Below the pieces are notes generated by a model. That model was not told the DNA's origin, did no database searches, and saw only the letters and a list, made by a program, of their open reading frames with translations. A program made the position numbers and the translations under genes. A DNA stretch of 44,167 nt from Prevotellaceae bacterium. GTDB lineage: Bacteria; Bacteroidota; Bacteroidia; Bacteroidales; Bacteroidaceae. The first letter of the stretch is position 1; every line of letters starts with the position of its first letter. The stretch covers positions 1 to 44,167 of the forward strand of contig JAISIN010000090.1 in the NCBI GenBank assembly GCA_031262085.1, read 5' to 3'. This document shows, one piece after another, positions 26,935 through 35,720 of this stretch.

Positions 26935-28941
26935 ATGAAGTCAATGAAGAAAATTCTGTTGTTTTGCCTGGTGCTGTTTGCCTTGACGGTGCAGGCTCAG
27001 ATACAGGAACCGGTAACGTTTAGTACCGATTTGAAGAAGGTGAACGACCATGAATTAGACATCGTCTTTACCGGTAAAATAGAGAAGGGATGGCATGTTT
27101 ACTCTACCGACTTGGGTGATGGCGGACCTATTTCTGCTATGTTTAATGTAGATGTTCTCGAGGGAGCAACGCTCGACGGCAAGCTAAAAGCCGTCGGCGA
27201 CGAGCACAATTCGTATGATAAGCTGTTCGAGATGAATGTGCGTTATTTTGAAACGGCCGTGCAGTTTATACAACATGTAAAGCTGACCGGAACAGCCTAT
27301 CGCATCACCGGTTACTTGGAATACGGCGCTTGCAATGATGAGAATTGCCTGCCGCCCACGCAAGTCGAGTTTGATTATTCCGGTACCGGACAGCCTGCAT
27401 CTGAGCAGAAGCGGACAGAAGCAGATGCTCCTGCCGCAGCAACGGCATCGCCGACGGATACAGGCTCTGCCTCGGGAAGCGGCTCCGCCTCGTCTGTCGG
27501 AGCAACCGGTTCCGACCTGTGGAAGCCGGTTATCACCCAAATGCAATCCTTTGGCGAAACAGCTTCGCAAGCTGACCGGTCGTGGCTGTATATCTTTATC
27601 ACCGGCTTTGTCGGCGGATTGATAGCGCTCTTTACCCCCTGTGTATGGCCCATTATTCCGATGACGGTGAGCTTCTTCCTAAAGCGGTCGAAGAATAAGA
27701 AGAAAGGGATTCGTGATGCATGGACGTATGGCGCCTCTATTGTGGTGATATACGTCGCGTTGGGCGTAGCCATTACGGCAGCTTTCGGTCCCAGTGCGTT
27801 GAACGCGCTTTCTACCAATGCTGTATTTAATATACTTTTCTGTCTGTTACTCTTGGTGTTTGCCGCTTCGTTTTTTGGAGCATTCGAGTTGACGCTTCCT
27901 TCCAAATGGAGTAATGCCGTAGACAGTAAAGCCGAATCGACCGGCGGACTGATTAGCATCTTTCTGATGGCATTTACGTTGTCATTGGTATCGTTCTCCT
28001 GTACCGGACCGATTATCGGCTTTCTGCTTGTGCAGGTCTCTACCTCCGGCAACATCCTATCGCCTGCCATCGGCATGTTGGGATTTGCCATTGCGCTGGC
28101 ATTGCCGTTTACGCTGTTTGCCTTGTTCCCGTCGTGGTTGAAGTCGATGCCCAAGTCGGGCGGCTGGATGAACGTCATCAAAGTAACGTTGGGATTCATC
28201 GAAGTTGCTTTTGCGTTGAAGTTCCTTTCGGTAGCCGACTTGGCTTATGGCTGGCACATCCTCGACCGCGAAGTGTTCCTTTCACTGTGGATCATCCTCT
28301 TTGCCTTGTTGGGCATTTACCTGCTGGGCAAGATTCGGTTTGTGCACGACGATGATGCCGCTCATGTGGGAGTGACCCGTTTCTTTCTGGCTCTTATCTC
28401 GCTGGCGTTTGCCGTCTACATGATACCGGGCTTGTGGGGAGCGCCGCTGAAGGCTGTCAGCGCCTTTGCGCCGCCGCTCTATACGCAGGATTTCAATCTA
28501 TATAATAAGGAGGTACATGCACAGTTTACCGACTACGACCTCGGTATGGAGTATGCCCGTCGGGTAGGTAAGCCGGTGATGCTCGATTTTACCGGTTACG
28601 GCTGTGTGAACTGTCGAAAGATGGAAAGCAAAGTGTGGACCGACGACCGTGTGAGTCATCTCATCGAGCAGGATTATGTGCTGATCACCCTCTATGTCGA
28701 CAATAAAGATCCGTTGCCGTCGCGGCAGCATGTGGTCGAGAATGGTAAGACACGCACTTTGCGCACCGTAGGCGACCGTTGGAGCTATCTGCAGCGGGTG
28801 AAGTTCGGCGCCAATGCGCAGCCGTTTTATGTTTTATTAGACAATGACGGCATGCCGCTCAACAAATCCTATTCATACAGTGAAGACATACCGGCTTATG
28901 TCGATTTCCTGCAAACGGGCTTGAAACGCTATAAACACTAA
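26935..28941 (+). CDS. dsbD: Thiol:disulfide interchange protein DsbD
   Basis: This 668-residue inner-membrane protein carries electrons from cytoplasmic thioredoxin to periplasmic thiols. A signal peptide (about 1-22) precedes a periplasmic immunoglobulin-like alpha domain with Cys133/Cys138 (GACNDENCLPP). Eight membrane helices follow (about 215-490) with the redox pair Cys236 (FTPCVWPIIP) and Cys356 (SFSCTGPIIG). The C-terminal thioredoxin-like gamma domain has Cys557-V-N-Cys560. All three cysteine pairs are present. A Ser/Gly/Ala-rich linker (about 155-190) joins alpha and membrane parts. The start could also be the ATG three codons later. It has its own promoter and terminator. Confidence 0.94.
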   Translation: MKSMKKILLFCLVLFALTVQAQIQEPVTFSTDLKKVNDHELDIVFTGKIEKGWHVYSTDLGDGGPISAMFNVDVLEGATLDGKLKAVGDEHNSYDKLFEMNVRYFETAVQFIQHVKLTGTAYRITGYLEYGACNDENCLPPTQVEFDYSGTGQPASEQKRTEADAPAAATASPTDTGSASGSGSASSVGATGSDLWKPVITQMQSFGETASQADRSWLYIFITGFVGGLIALFTPCVWPIIPMTVSFFLKRSKNKKKGIRDAWTYGASIVVIYVALGVAITAAFGPSALNALSTNAVFNILFCLLLLVFAASFFGAFELTLPSKWSNAVDSKAESTGGLISIFLMAFTLSLVSFSCTGPIIGFLLVQVSTSGNILSPAIGMLGFAIALALPFTLFALFPSWLKSMPKSGGWMNVIKVTLGFIEVAFALKFLSVADLAYGWHILDREVFLSLWIILFALLGIYLLGKIRFVHDDDAAHVGVTRFFLALISLAFAVYMIPGLWGAPLKAVSAFAPPLYTQDFNLYNKEVHAQFTDYDLGMEYARRVGKPVMLDFTGYGCVNCRKMESKVWTDDRVSHLIEQDYVLITLYVDNKDPLPSRQHVVENGKTRTLRTVGDRWSYLQRVKFGANAQPFYVLLDNDGMPLNKSYSYSEDIPAYVDFLQTGLKRYKH

Positions 28942-28993
28942 GCCTTACACGCTTAATATTCTTATAAAAAAACAATTTTATAAAATATTTCGA

Positions 28994-29021
28994 TTGAAAT
29001 ACGGAGCAGAGTATATCTTTG
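28994..29021 (+). promoter_or_regulatory. Candidate promoter of the DUF4369 gene, embedded in the dsbD terminator
   Basis: TTG (28994-28996) and TATCTTTG (29014-29021) lie 17 bases apart. The -7 box falls in the loop and first stem base of the terminator hairpin. Expected leader: about 37 bases. Confidence 0.45.
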
Positions 29022-29035
29022 CTCCGTATTTTTTA
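28998..29035 (+). terminator. Rho-independent terminator after dsbD
   Basis: AATACGGAGCA (28998-29008) and TGCTCCGTATT (29020-29030) form a perfect 11-bp stem with an 11-base loop followed by TTTT. Confidence 0.88.
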
Positions 29036-29064
29036 ATCAATTCGTTTTCACGAGAACTATCTGT

Positions 29065-29799
29065 ATGAATGTGAAATCAGTTTCTACAATTCTTTTTACG
29101 CTGTTGTTGGTGTCGTGCACGCACGGCTACCATATCGAAGGTACGTCGTCGATTCCCGACTTCGACGGAAAGCGGGTCTCACTCAAGACCTTACGCAACG
29201 GGCAGTGGTCAACGGTCGATTCTACCGATGTGCTGCATGGCTGCTTCGCTATGAAGGGAAAGGTCGATTCGGTGATGCTGGTGATGCTATATCTGAACGA
29301 AGAGGGTATTATGCCGTTGGTACTCGAAAACGGCAAGATAACGGTGTTGATAGACCAAACACAAATCACTGCCACCGGCACTCCATTGAACAACGCTCTG
29401 ACCGGATTTATTCAGAAACAGAACGATTACGAATTGCGCATGGAGGAGCTGGAACGGAAAGAAGCCCGACTGATAATGAACGGAGAAGGCTCTTACGACG
29501 AGATTCATGAAAGCGTGTCGCGCGAGAGCCATGCGTTGTTGAAAGAGCGGAACGACCATGTGCAGCGCTTCATTACTGCCAACTACGAGAATGTGCTCGG
29601 TCCGGGTGTGTTTGTGATGATGTGCAGCACGCTTTCCTATCCTATGATGACGCCTCAGTTAGAATCCATTGTGAAGGCAGCTCCCTTGTCGTTCAAGGAG
29701 AGTCCGTTGGTAAAAGACTATCTGGGCAAAGCTTACGAGAATATGCGTCTCATTGAAGAACACCAACGCCTGCGCGAAAGCGTGGCTACGCGTAATTAG
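29065..29799 (+). CDS. DUF4369 lipoprotein without thioredoxin domain
   Basis: This 244-residue predicted lipoprotein has a signal with lipobox LLVSC (Cys18). A DUF4369 domain (about 22-120) follows, the N-terminal domain usually found in front of an AhpC/TSA-TlpA thioredoxin domain in Bacteroidetes. Here the rest (about 125-244) is charged and helical and contains no CxxC, so no redox activity is expected. Its position after dsbD suggests a link with envelope redox, but this is inference. It converges on plsC with a four-base tail overlap. Confidence 0.8.
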   Translation: MNVKSVSTILFTLLLVSCTHGYHIEGTSSIPDFDGKRVSLKTLRNGQWSTVDSTDVLHGCFAMKGKVDSVMLVMLYLNEEGIMPLVLENGKITVLIDQTQITATGTPLNNALTGFIQKQNDYELRMEELERKEARLIMNGEGSYDEIHESVSRESHALLKERNDHVQRFITANYENVLGPGVFVMMCSTLSYPMMTPQLESIVKAAPLSFKESPLVKDYLGKAYENMRLIEEHQRLRESVATRN

Positions 29800-30557
29800 T
29801 CAACTTCCTGATCTTTATTTTTCACCATTCCCCGATACTTCTCGGGGAGGGTGCTCTCTACGACGGCGTAGGCTTCTGCCATCGTCGCCTTTATGTTTTC
29901 CATGCCCTGCCCTTTGGGAGGAATCGGGTCGTGGATGGTGAGCGTCATGCGGTGTCGATGTATCCACTTGCCGGTGCGCGGCAAGATGCTGAACGAGCCG
30001 TCGATGGTAACCGGCACCACTTCGAGTTGCAACTCGTCGGCAAGCTGGAAGGCTCCTTTTTTGAAATAGCCCATGTGTCCGGTAAAAGTACGTGCCCCTT
30101 CGGGAAACACCACCAATGATACGCCGTTGGTGAGCGACGCTTTGGCTTGGCGAATGGTCTCCATCACCTTCCGCGGACCCGAACGGTCTACGAAAATATG
30201 TCCGGCGCTCTCGCACGCTTTCCCTACAAACGGAATCTTACGCAGGCTCTTTTTCATCATCCACTTAAAGTTGCGACCTAAGTAACCGTAGATCAGAAAG
30301 ATGTCGAATGCTCCCTGATGATTGGGTACAAATACATACGAGGTGTGGCGATGCACCTTCTCTCTACCGCGTACCTTTACGGGGATAAGTAGTACGATGC
30401 ATATCAGTTGCGACCATAGTTTGCCCGGGTAGTATCCCCAAAAATGCGCCCCGCCCAATAATGAACCTACAATGGTAACTATGGCAGTCAAAAGGGTGGC
30501 TACCAACAATATAGGTAGCGCAAAACATACTTGATAGATGTAATAGAGTATTTTCAT
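29796..30557 (-). CDS. plsC: 1-acyl-sn-glycerol-3-phosphate acyltransferase
   Basis: This 253-residue membrane-associated enzyme acylates lysophosphatidic acid to phosphatidic acid in phospholipid synthesis. Two N-terminal hydrophobic segments (about 5-35 and 48-62) precede the acyltransferase motifs NHQGAFD (79-85, the HX4D catalytic pair), the motif II region KIPFVGKACESAGHIFVDR, and FPEGARTF (151-158). The ATG at 30557 is chosen; a start at 30584 would lie inside the -7 box TATCTTTG (30589-30582). Other lysophospholipid acyltransferases share these motifs. Confidence 0.9.
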   Translation of the reverse strand: MKILYYIYQVCFALPILLVATLLTAIVTIVGSLLGGAHFWGYYPGKLWSQLICIVLLIPVKVRGREKVHRHTSYVFVPNHQGAFDIFLIYGYLGRNFKWMMKKSLRKIPFVGKACESAGHIFVDRSGPRKVMETIRQAKASLTNGVSLVVFPEGARTFTGHMGYFKKGAFQLADELQLEVVPVTIDGSFSILPRTGKWIHRHRMTLTIHDPIPPKGQGMENIKATMAEAYAVVESTLPEKYRGMVKNKDQEVD

Positions 30558-30581
30558 CAGTGCTAATTTTCTGAGTTGCGG

Positions 30582-30589
30582 CAAAGATA
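30582..30589 (-). promoter_or_regulatory. plsC: Candidate -7 box of plsC
   Basis: TATCTTTG on the minus strand is a full match to TAnnTTTG, 25 bases upstream of the chosen ATG. No good -33 element was seen. Confidence 0.5.
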
Positions 30590-30603
30590 GTATATTTTGT
30601 TAG

Positions 30604-30626
30604 ATAAGACCCTTTCATCGTCTTAT
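30604..30626. terminator. Small hairpin between the RluA-family gene and plsC
   Basis: ATAAGAC (30604-30610) and GTCTTAT (30620-30626) form a 7-bp perfect stem with a 9-base loop. It is 16 bases after the stop of the leftward pseudouridine synthase gene, but no U run follows. Weak terminator candidate. Confidence 0.35.
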
Positions 30627-30642
30627 TAATTCCCTTTGAGAG

Positions 30643-31557
30643 CTACCCCCTCTTCACAAACAGACTTTTGAATGTCGGTGGGTAAGGCGTTTCAAATTTC
30701 ATCTCTTCGCCGGTGACGGGGTGATAGAAACAGAGTTTGAATGCGTGTAGCGCCAGCCGTCCCAATGGGTTGTTCTCTTCCAATCCGTAGCGTCCGTCGC
30801 CGGCGAGGGGGTGTCCCAAGTCTTGCATGTGTACGCGTATCTGGTTGCGGCGTCCGGTTTCGAGTTGCAATTCTACGAGCGAGTAACCATGGGCGCGTTT
30901 AATGGTGCGGTAGTGCGTGACCGATCTTTGTCCGCCGTCGTCGGTGGGGCTGGAGTGTACATATAACTTATGGTCGGTGAGCCATGACACTACGGTGCCG
31001 GCGTCGCGTTCCATCTCGCCGACGACAACCGCTACGTAGCGTCGGTCGGTCACTATCCGGTGCCAGTTCTCGCGCAGGGTTTGCTGCGTCTTTTCATCTT
31101 TGGCAAACATCATCAGTCCGGAGGTGTCGCGGTCGAGGCGGTGAACGGTATGCACATGGCAGTTGCGTTGCCCCCGCCGCGACACATAGTCGCTCAGGAT
31201 ATGGTATGCCGTGCGCTCCTTTTGCCGGTCGGTGGCAACCGAAAGCAGACCGGGCATCTTCTCGATAACGATGAGGTAGGCATCTTCGTACACTAACTTG
31301 ATCAGATTGTTGTGAAACTCGTTCTTTCCCTTCTCCCGACTGATTTGCACTTTCATACCCGGTTGCAGCGGATGGTTGTATTGGGTGGTTATCACATTGT
31401 CGACCAATACTATTTGCTTGCTAAGCAGCGATTTTAGTTTGGTGCGGCTGGCATCGGGCATCTTGGCAGCCAGAAAAGTCATCAATTCGGTCGGCTCCTT
31501 AACAAGGTAATCGGTATATTGGGTACGGGCGCGTGCCACTAATTTTTCTCTTGCCAT
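30643..31557 (-). CDS. RluA-family RNA pseudouridine synthase
   Basis: This 304-residue enzyme isomerises uridine to pseudouridine in rRNA or tRNA. It has an S4-like RNA-binding N-terminus (about 20-75) and a catalytic domain with HRLDRDTSG (139-147, nucleophile Asp142). Also present are the ETGRRNQIRVHMQDLGHPL and GDGRYG motifs and the C-terminal LHAFKLCFYHPVTGE. RluA, RluC and RluD subfamilies are not separable here, so no symbol is given. The gene starts three bases after the rlmD stop, suggesting an rRNA-modification operon. Confidence 0.93.
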   Translation of the reverse strand: MAREKLVARARTQYTDYLVKEPTELMTFLAAKMPDASRTKLKSLLSKQIVLVDNVITTQYNHPLQPGMKVQISREKGKNEFHNNLIKLVYEDAYLIVIEKMPGLLSVATDRQKERTAYHILSDYVSRRGQRNCHVHTVHRLDRDTSGLMMFAKDEKTQQTLRENWHRIVTDRRYVAVVVGEMERDAGTVVSWLTDHKLYVHSSPTDDGGQRSVTHYRTIKRAHGYSLVELQLETGRRNQIRVHMQDLGHPLAGDGRYGLEENNPLGRLALHAFKLCFYHPVTGEEMKFETPYPPTFKSLFVKRG

Positions 31558-31560
31558 ATC

Positions 31561-32988
31561 TTAACTTTCAATTCTCAATTCTAATAAGACAACGTTCTCC
31601 ACGTGATGTGTGTGTGGAAACATATCAACCGGTTGCACAGCTGTAACCCGATATTGGGTATCGAGCATCCGGAGGTCGCGTGCCTGTGTGGCAGGATTGC
31701 AACTGACATAGACAATGCGTCGGGGTGCCGTTGCGAGAATCACCTCAATGACATCGGGGTGCATGCCTGCCCGAGGCGGGTCGGTAATGATGACGTCGGG
31801 GTGTCCGTGCATGTCGACAAATTCCGGCGTCAGCATATCTTTCATATCTCCGGCAAAGAAGTCGGCGTTATTGATACCGTTGATGCGGGCATTGACGCGG
31901 GCATCTTCGATGGCTTCAGGCACATACTCAATGCCGATTACACGGCGAGCCGAGCGGGCTATAAAGTTGGCTATTGTACCGGTGCCGGTATACAGGTCGT
32001 ACACCAGCTCGTTACCGGTGAGTGCGGCAAACGCTCTCACCACCTTATACAGTCGGTATGCCTGCTCGGAGTTGGTTTGATAGAACGACTTGGGTCCTAT
32101 CTTGAATCGCAACCCTTCCATCTGCTCGAAGATGTGATCTACACCTTTATATGATAGTACGTCGAGGTCGGTGATGGTGTCGTTGCACTTGTTGTTGACC
32201 ACATAGAGCAGGGAAGTAATTTCGGGAAAGGTATCGGCAACGAACTGCAACAGTTGTTTGAATCGCAGCATCTCTTCGTCGGCAACGATCTTGGCGATGA
32301 GTATGACCATCAGTTCTCCGGTCGTTGAGGTACGTATGATGATATTGCGCAACATGCCCTCTTGTGTGCGGAGATTTATGAAAGAGTAGTTGTGTGCGTA
32401 AGCATAGTCGCGCACAGCGTTGCGGATGCGGTTGGACACATCGTCCTGCAACCAGCATTTTTCAATGGCGAGCACCTTGTCGAAGGCTCCGGAGATGTGG
32501 AATCCTACGGCATTCATCTGTTCGTACACCACATTTTGGCGTATTTCGGTTTCGGTGAGCCATCGTTTATTCGAGAAGGTGAACTCTAACTTGTTGCGGT
32601 AGAACTCCGTCCGTTCCGATCCCAGTATGGGCAGTATCTCGGGCAGTTCGATCTTGCCGATGCGGGTCAGATTGTCTGCCACTTGTTGCTGTTTGTACTT
32701 CAGTTGTTCGGGGTATGGGAGTATCTGCCATTTACATCCGCCACAAACGCCGTAGTGTTGGCAGAACGGTACTGCCCTTACGGGCGAACAGGAATGAAAT
32801 TTCACCGCTTCGGCTTCGGCGTAATGGTGTTTTTTGCGTTTTACTTGCAGGTCGACTATGTCGCCCGGCACCACGTAGGGTACAAATACCACCAAGTCGC
32901 CGACGCGGGCAATGGCTTTACCCTCGGCAGCGACACCGGTAATTGTGACTTGTTCCAATAGGGGGAGTTCTTTTCTTTTTCTGCTCAT
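31561..32988 (-). CDS. rlmD: 23S rRNA (uracil(1939)-C(5))-methyltransferase RlmD-type
   Basis: This 475-residue SAM-dependent RNA methyltransferase has an N-terminal TRAM domain (about 8-62). Iron-sulfur cysteines C76-x5-C82-x2-C85 (CQHYGVCGGCKW) follow. The SAM site is DLYTGTGTIANFIA and IGIEYVPEA, motif IV is ITDPPRAGMHPDV, and the catalytic Cys lies in VYVSCNPATQARDL. RlmCD or TrmA-like specificity cannot be excluded, since Bacteroidetes often carry more than one family member. A -7 box lies at 33034-33027. Confidence 0.9.
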   Translation of the reverse strand: MSRKRKELPLLEQVTITGVAAEGKAIARVGDLVVFVPYVVPGDIVDLQVKRKKHHYAEAEAVKFHSCSPVRAVPFCQHYGVCGGCKWQILPYPEQLKYKQQQVADNLTRIGKIELPEILPILGSERTEFYRNKLEFTFSNKRWLTETEIRQNVVYEQMNAVGFHISGAFDKVLAIEKCWLQDDVSNRIRNAVRDYAYAHNYSFINLRTQEGMLRNIIIRTSTTGELMVILIAKIVADEEMLRFKQLLQFVADTFPEITSLLYVVNNKCNDTITDLDVLSYKGVDHIFEQMEGLRFKIGPKSFYQTNSEQAYRLYKVVRAFAALTGNELVYDLYTGTGTIANFIARSARRVIGIEYVPEAIEDARVNARINGINNADFFAGDMKDMLTPEFVDMHGHPDVIITDPPRAGMHPDVIEVILATAPRRIVYVSCNPATQARDLRMLDTQYRVTAVQPVDMFPHTHHVENVVLLELRIES

Positions 32989-33026
32989 GTTGAGGTAGAT
33001 ATGGATAAATGTGCGCTATGCGGGCG

Positions 33027-33034
33027 CAAAAGTA
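33027..33034 (-). promoter_or_regulatory. rlmD: Candidate -7 box of rlmD
   Basis: TACTTTTG on the minus strand matches TAnnTTTG and lies 38 bases before the rlmD ATG, just after the beta-barrel gene stop. No matching -33 element was seen. Confidence 0.45.
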
Positions 33035-33042
33035 ACCATTTC

Positions 33043-33702
33043 TCAGAACAGAACTCCTATCGACACCTTTATATTTTCGTTTCGGGTGTTGTCGTCTTCG
33101 TATATAATGTCTTTCTTGTTAATCTTCAGGAAGCCATAATCGCAGCTCACCCCGAACAGGTAACGTTGGTATTGCAAGTTCAACCCCACTGCCAACCCCA
33201 TGTCGAACTTGTTGCGTTCGTGGTTGAAGAAGTCGTCGTTGTAAGTCAGGTCGAATGCTTGCCTCCGGTCTTCGGTGGCAGTGCCGCTTCCTTTTAATGT
33301 ACCGCCCAGTCCGTAGGCAAAGTAGAGACCGACGGCAGGATAGAGATGTAGCTCGTCGGCAAGCCGGAACTTGTAGATAGCCTGTACCGGCAATTGCAGG
33401 TAGTGTGCAGTGGCTTTTACCTCATACGATTCGTCGTAATCGATCTCCTTCTCCTTCCCTCCTTGCAGCGAATAGTACAAGCCGGTTTCCACCCCCCAAT
33501 GGCTGCGTGTAAGAAATTGAAGCATCACGCCGGCATGGAAGCCCAGCATGTTATCTAAGCCGGCAGCGTAATGGTTGATCTGTACTTCGCCCAGCGAGGC
33601 TGAACTGGCACCGGCTTTAACGCCTACTTTGACTTGTGCCGTGGCAGTAGCTACCGTTATGAGTAGCAGCATGGTCATCATGGATTTACATCTGTTTTTC
33701 AT
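33043..33702 (-). CDS. Outer membrane beta-barrel protein (porin-family)
   Basis: This 219-residue predicted outer membrane protein has a signal peptide (about 1-22, ending ATAQV) followed by alternating hydrophobic strands typical of the small OMP_b-brl family: VKVGVKAGASSASLG, LGFHAGVMLQFL, WGVETGLYYSLQGG, LYPAVGLYFAYGLGG and MGLAVGLNLQYQRY. The last residue is Phe, as in many barrels. The specific role is unknown. It is the first of a leftward group with rlmD, although rlmD also has its own -7 box. Confidence 0.85.
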   Translation of the reverse strand: MKNRCKSMMTMLLLITVATATAQVKVGVKAGASSASLGEVQINHYAAGLDNMLGFHAGVMLQFLTRSHWGVETGLYYSLQGGKEKEIDYDESYEVKATAHYLQLPVQAIYKFRLADELHLYPAVGLYFAYGLGGTLKGSGTATEDRRQAFDLTYNDDFFNHERNKFDMGLAVGLNLQYQRYLFGVSCDYGFLKINKKDIIYEDDNTRNENIKVSIGVLF

Positions 33703-33743
33703 CTGTTTTGCTTCTTTTTAATGAATGAATATTGTTTTTGCTG

Positions 33744-33751
33744 CAAATATC
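33744..33751 (-). promoter_or_regulatory. Possible -7 box of the beta-barrel gene
   Basis: GATATTTG on the minus strand differs from TAnnTTTG at the first base. It lies 41 bases before the ATG of the beta-barrel gene, and a TTTG is found about 17 bases upstream. Confidence 0.3.
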
Positions 33752-33803
33752 CTCCACAAATCTGGAAACAAATAGGAAGGGAACTATTTTTTTGTCCGTT
33801 TGC

Positions 33804-33834
33804 TTGGCGGTTATTATGAAAGTCTTTACATTTG
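33804..33834 (+). promoter_or_regulatory. Candidate promoter of the DUF4492-cydAB operon
   Basis: TTG (33804-33806) and TACATTTG (33827-33834) are separated by 20 bases, a good -33/-7 pair. It sits upstream of the ATG at 33873 and inside the longer open frame, which supports the shorter DUF4492 protein. Confidence 0.65.
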
Positions 33835-33872
33835 CTCCTGTTCTTTTCGTTTTTTATAAAAAAGATGAGTGT

Positions 33873-34112
33873 ATGAAGAGTGCTATTCGTTCTATTTGGC
33901 GATTCTATGTTGACGGGTTCCGGAGTATGACCTTGGGGCGCACGTTATGGCTCATCATTTTGGTGAAACTCTTCATTATGTTTTTTATTCTCCGTCTTTT
34001 CTTCTTTCCCAACTACCTCAATACCCATGCCGACGGCGACAAGGAAGAGTATGTACGCAACGAGCTTATTCAGCGGGCTATCGGTAATGAGAATCGACCT
34101 GATACAAAATGA
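33873..34112 (+). CDS. DUF4492 small membrane protein of the cyd operon
   Basis: This 79-residue protein has one hydrophobic helix (about 25-46, LWLIILVKLFIMFFILRLFF) and a charged C-terminal tail. It resembles DUF4492, small proteins found in front of cydA in Bacteroidetes. By analogy with CydX-like subunits it may be an accessory of cytochrome bd oxidase, but that is inference. The start at 33873 is chosen because the open frame's earlier starts lie upstream of the promoter. It ends 26 bases before cydA. Confidence 0.82.
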   Translation: MKSAIRSIWRFYVDGFRSMTLGRTLWLIILVKLFIMFFILRLFFFPNYLNTHADGDKEEYVRNELIQRAIGNENRPDTK

Positions 34113-34138
34113 TCACTAATTGTTAATAGAGATAATGT

Positions 34139-35695
34139 ATGATTGAACAAATTGGCACTTCGTTGATTGACTGGTCAAGGGCACAGTTTGCCATGACAGC
34201 CATTTATCACTGGCTCTTTGTACCGCTGACGTTAGGTTTGGCGGTCGTTATGGGCATTATGGAAACTATCTATTTTCGAACGGGAGATGAGTTCTGGAAA
34301 CGCACCGCCAAGTTCTGGATGAAGCTTTTCGGCATCAACTTTGCCGTAGGTGTAGCTACCGGGTTGATATTAGAGTTTGAATTTGGTACCAACTGGAGCA
34401 ATTACTCTTGGTTTGTGGGCGACATCTTTGGCGCACCGCTTGCCATCGAAGGTATCGTGGCATTCTTTATGGAGGCTACATTCATCGCTGTGATGTTCTT
34501 CGGTTGGGAAAAAGTAAGCAGTAAGTTTCACTTAACCTCTACCTGGCTCACGGGATTGGGTGCAACCATCTCCGCATGGTGGATACTGGTAGCCAACGCT
34601 TGGATGCAACATCCGGTAGGTATGGCGTTCAACCCCGATACCGTGCGCAATGAAATGGTAGACTTCTGGGCTGTGGCTTTTTCGCCGGTGGCAGTGAGCA
34701 AGTTCTTCCACACCGTGCTCTCGGGATGGGTGCTGGGCGCTATCTTTGTGATTGGCGTGAGCAGTTGGTACCTGTTGAAGAAGCGCGATCGTAAATTTGC
34801 ACTGGCAAGCATCAAAGTGGCTGCCATCTTCGGATTGACCGCATCGCTGCTCTCGGCGTTTACGGGCGACAGCGAAGGGCACGTCGTTGCACAACACCAA
34901 CCCATGAAGCTGGCTGCCATGGAGGGGCTGTATGAAGGACATGACAAAGCCGGACTGGTGGCAATAGGTCTGTTGAACCCCGAGAAGAAAAGCTACAACG
35001 ACGGCAAAGACGCATTCGTCTTTAAACTTGAAGTACCTTGGTTGCTTTCGTTTCTTGCCAATCGCGACATAGATTCTTATGTGCCGGGCATTACCGATCT
35101 CATGGAGGGAGGTTATCCGATGAAAGACGGTACCATCGCGCTTTCGGCACCCGAAAAGATGGCGCGCGGAAAGGTGGCAATAGAGGCGCTCGACCGCTAT
35201 CACGAAGCTACGAAAGAGGGGAATGCCGCCGAAAAGCAGATTGCAGCCAAAGCATTGAGCGACAACATGCCCTACTTTGGCTACGGATACATCAAAGATG
35301 TCAATCAATTGGTTCCGAATGTCCCGCTCACCTTTTATGCATTCCGTCTGATGGTTATATTGGGCGGATACTTCATACTCTTCTTCATCGTTGTACTGTT
35401 CTTGGTTTACAAGCGCGATCTGGGTCAGATCAAATGGATGCATTGGGTAGCGCTGCTGACCATTCCGCTGGGTTATCTGGCAGGACAAGCCGGCTGGATC
35501 GTGGCAGAATGCGGACGTCAGCCGTGGGCGATACAGGACTTGCTTCCTGTCAATGCCGCTATCTCCCGTTTGCAAACCGGTTCGGTGAAAACTACTTTCT
35601 TCCTATTCCTTATTCTGTTTGCTATTATGCTGATAGCAGAAATTATGATTCTGTTGAAAGCAATCAAGACAGGACCGGAAAGAATCGAAGCGTAA
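34139..35695 (+). CDS. cydA: Cytochrome bd ubiquinol oxidase subunit I
   Basis: This 518-residue inner-membrane subunit oxidises quinol and reduces O2 to water at high oxygen affinity. Multiple membrane helices are seen, with the heme b595 ligand His24 in IYHWLFVPL and the invariant GRQPW (459-463). It also has the GLILEFEFGTNW and GAPLAIEGIVAFFMEATF helices and the KFFHTVLSGW helix carrying a b558 ligand His. The Q-loop region is about as long as in short-loop forms. cydB follows 25 bases later. The enzyme supports low-oxygen respiration and oxygen scavenging in an anaerobe. Confidence 0.96.
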   Translation: MIEQIGTSLIDWSRAQFAMTAIYHWLFVPLTLGLAVVMGIMETIYFRTGDEFWKRTAKFWMKLFGINFAVGVATGLILEFEFGTNWSNYSWFVGDIFGAPLAIEGIVAFFMEATFIAVMFFGWEKVSSKFHLTSTWLTGLGATISAWWILVANAWMQHPVGMAFNPDTVRNEMVDFWAVAFSPVAVSKFFHTVLSGWVLGAIFVIGVSSWYLLKKRDRKFALASIKVAAIFGLTASLLSAFTGDSEGHVVAQHQPMKLAAMEGLYEGHDKAGLVAIGLLNPEKKSYNDGKDAFVFKLEVPWLLSFLANRDIDSYVPGITDLMEGGYPMKDGTIALSAPEKMARGKVAIEALDRYHEATKEGNAAEKQIAAKALSDNMPYFGYGYIKDVNQLVPNVPLTFYAFRLMVILGGYFILFFIVVLFLVYKRDLGQIKWMHWVALLTIPLGYLAGQAGWIVAECGRQPWAIQDLLPVNAAISRLQTGSVKTTFFLFLILFAIMLIAEIMILLKAIKTGPERIEA

Positions 35696-35720
35696 AAGAC
35701 CTCTTAATTTTGAATGTATT

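Noticed and set aside
33732..33872. N-terminal extension of the DUF4492 protein
   Set aside because: A good promoter (33804-33834) lies inside this stretch, and the extension has no family match.
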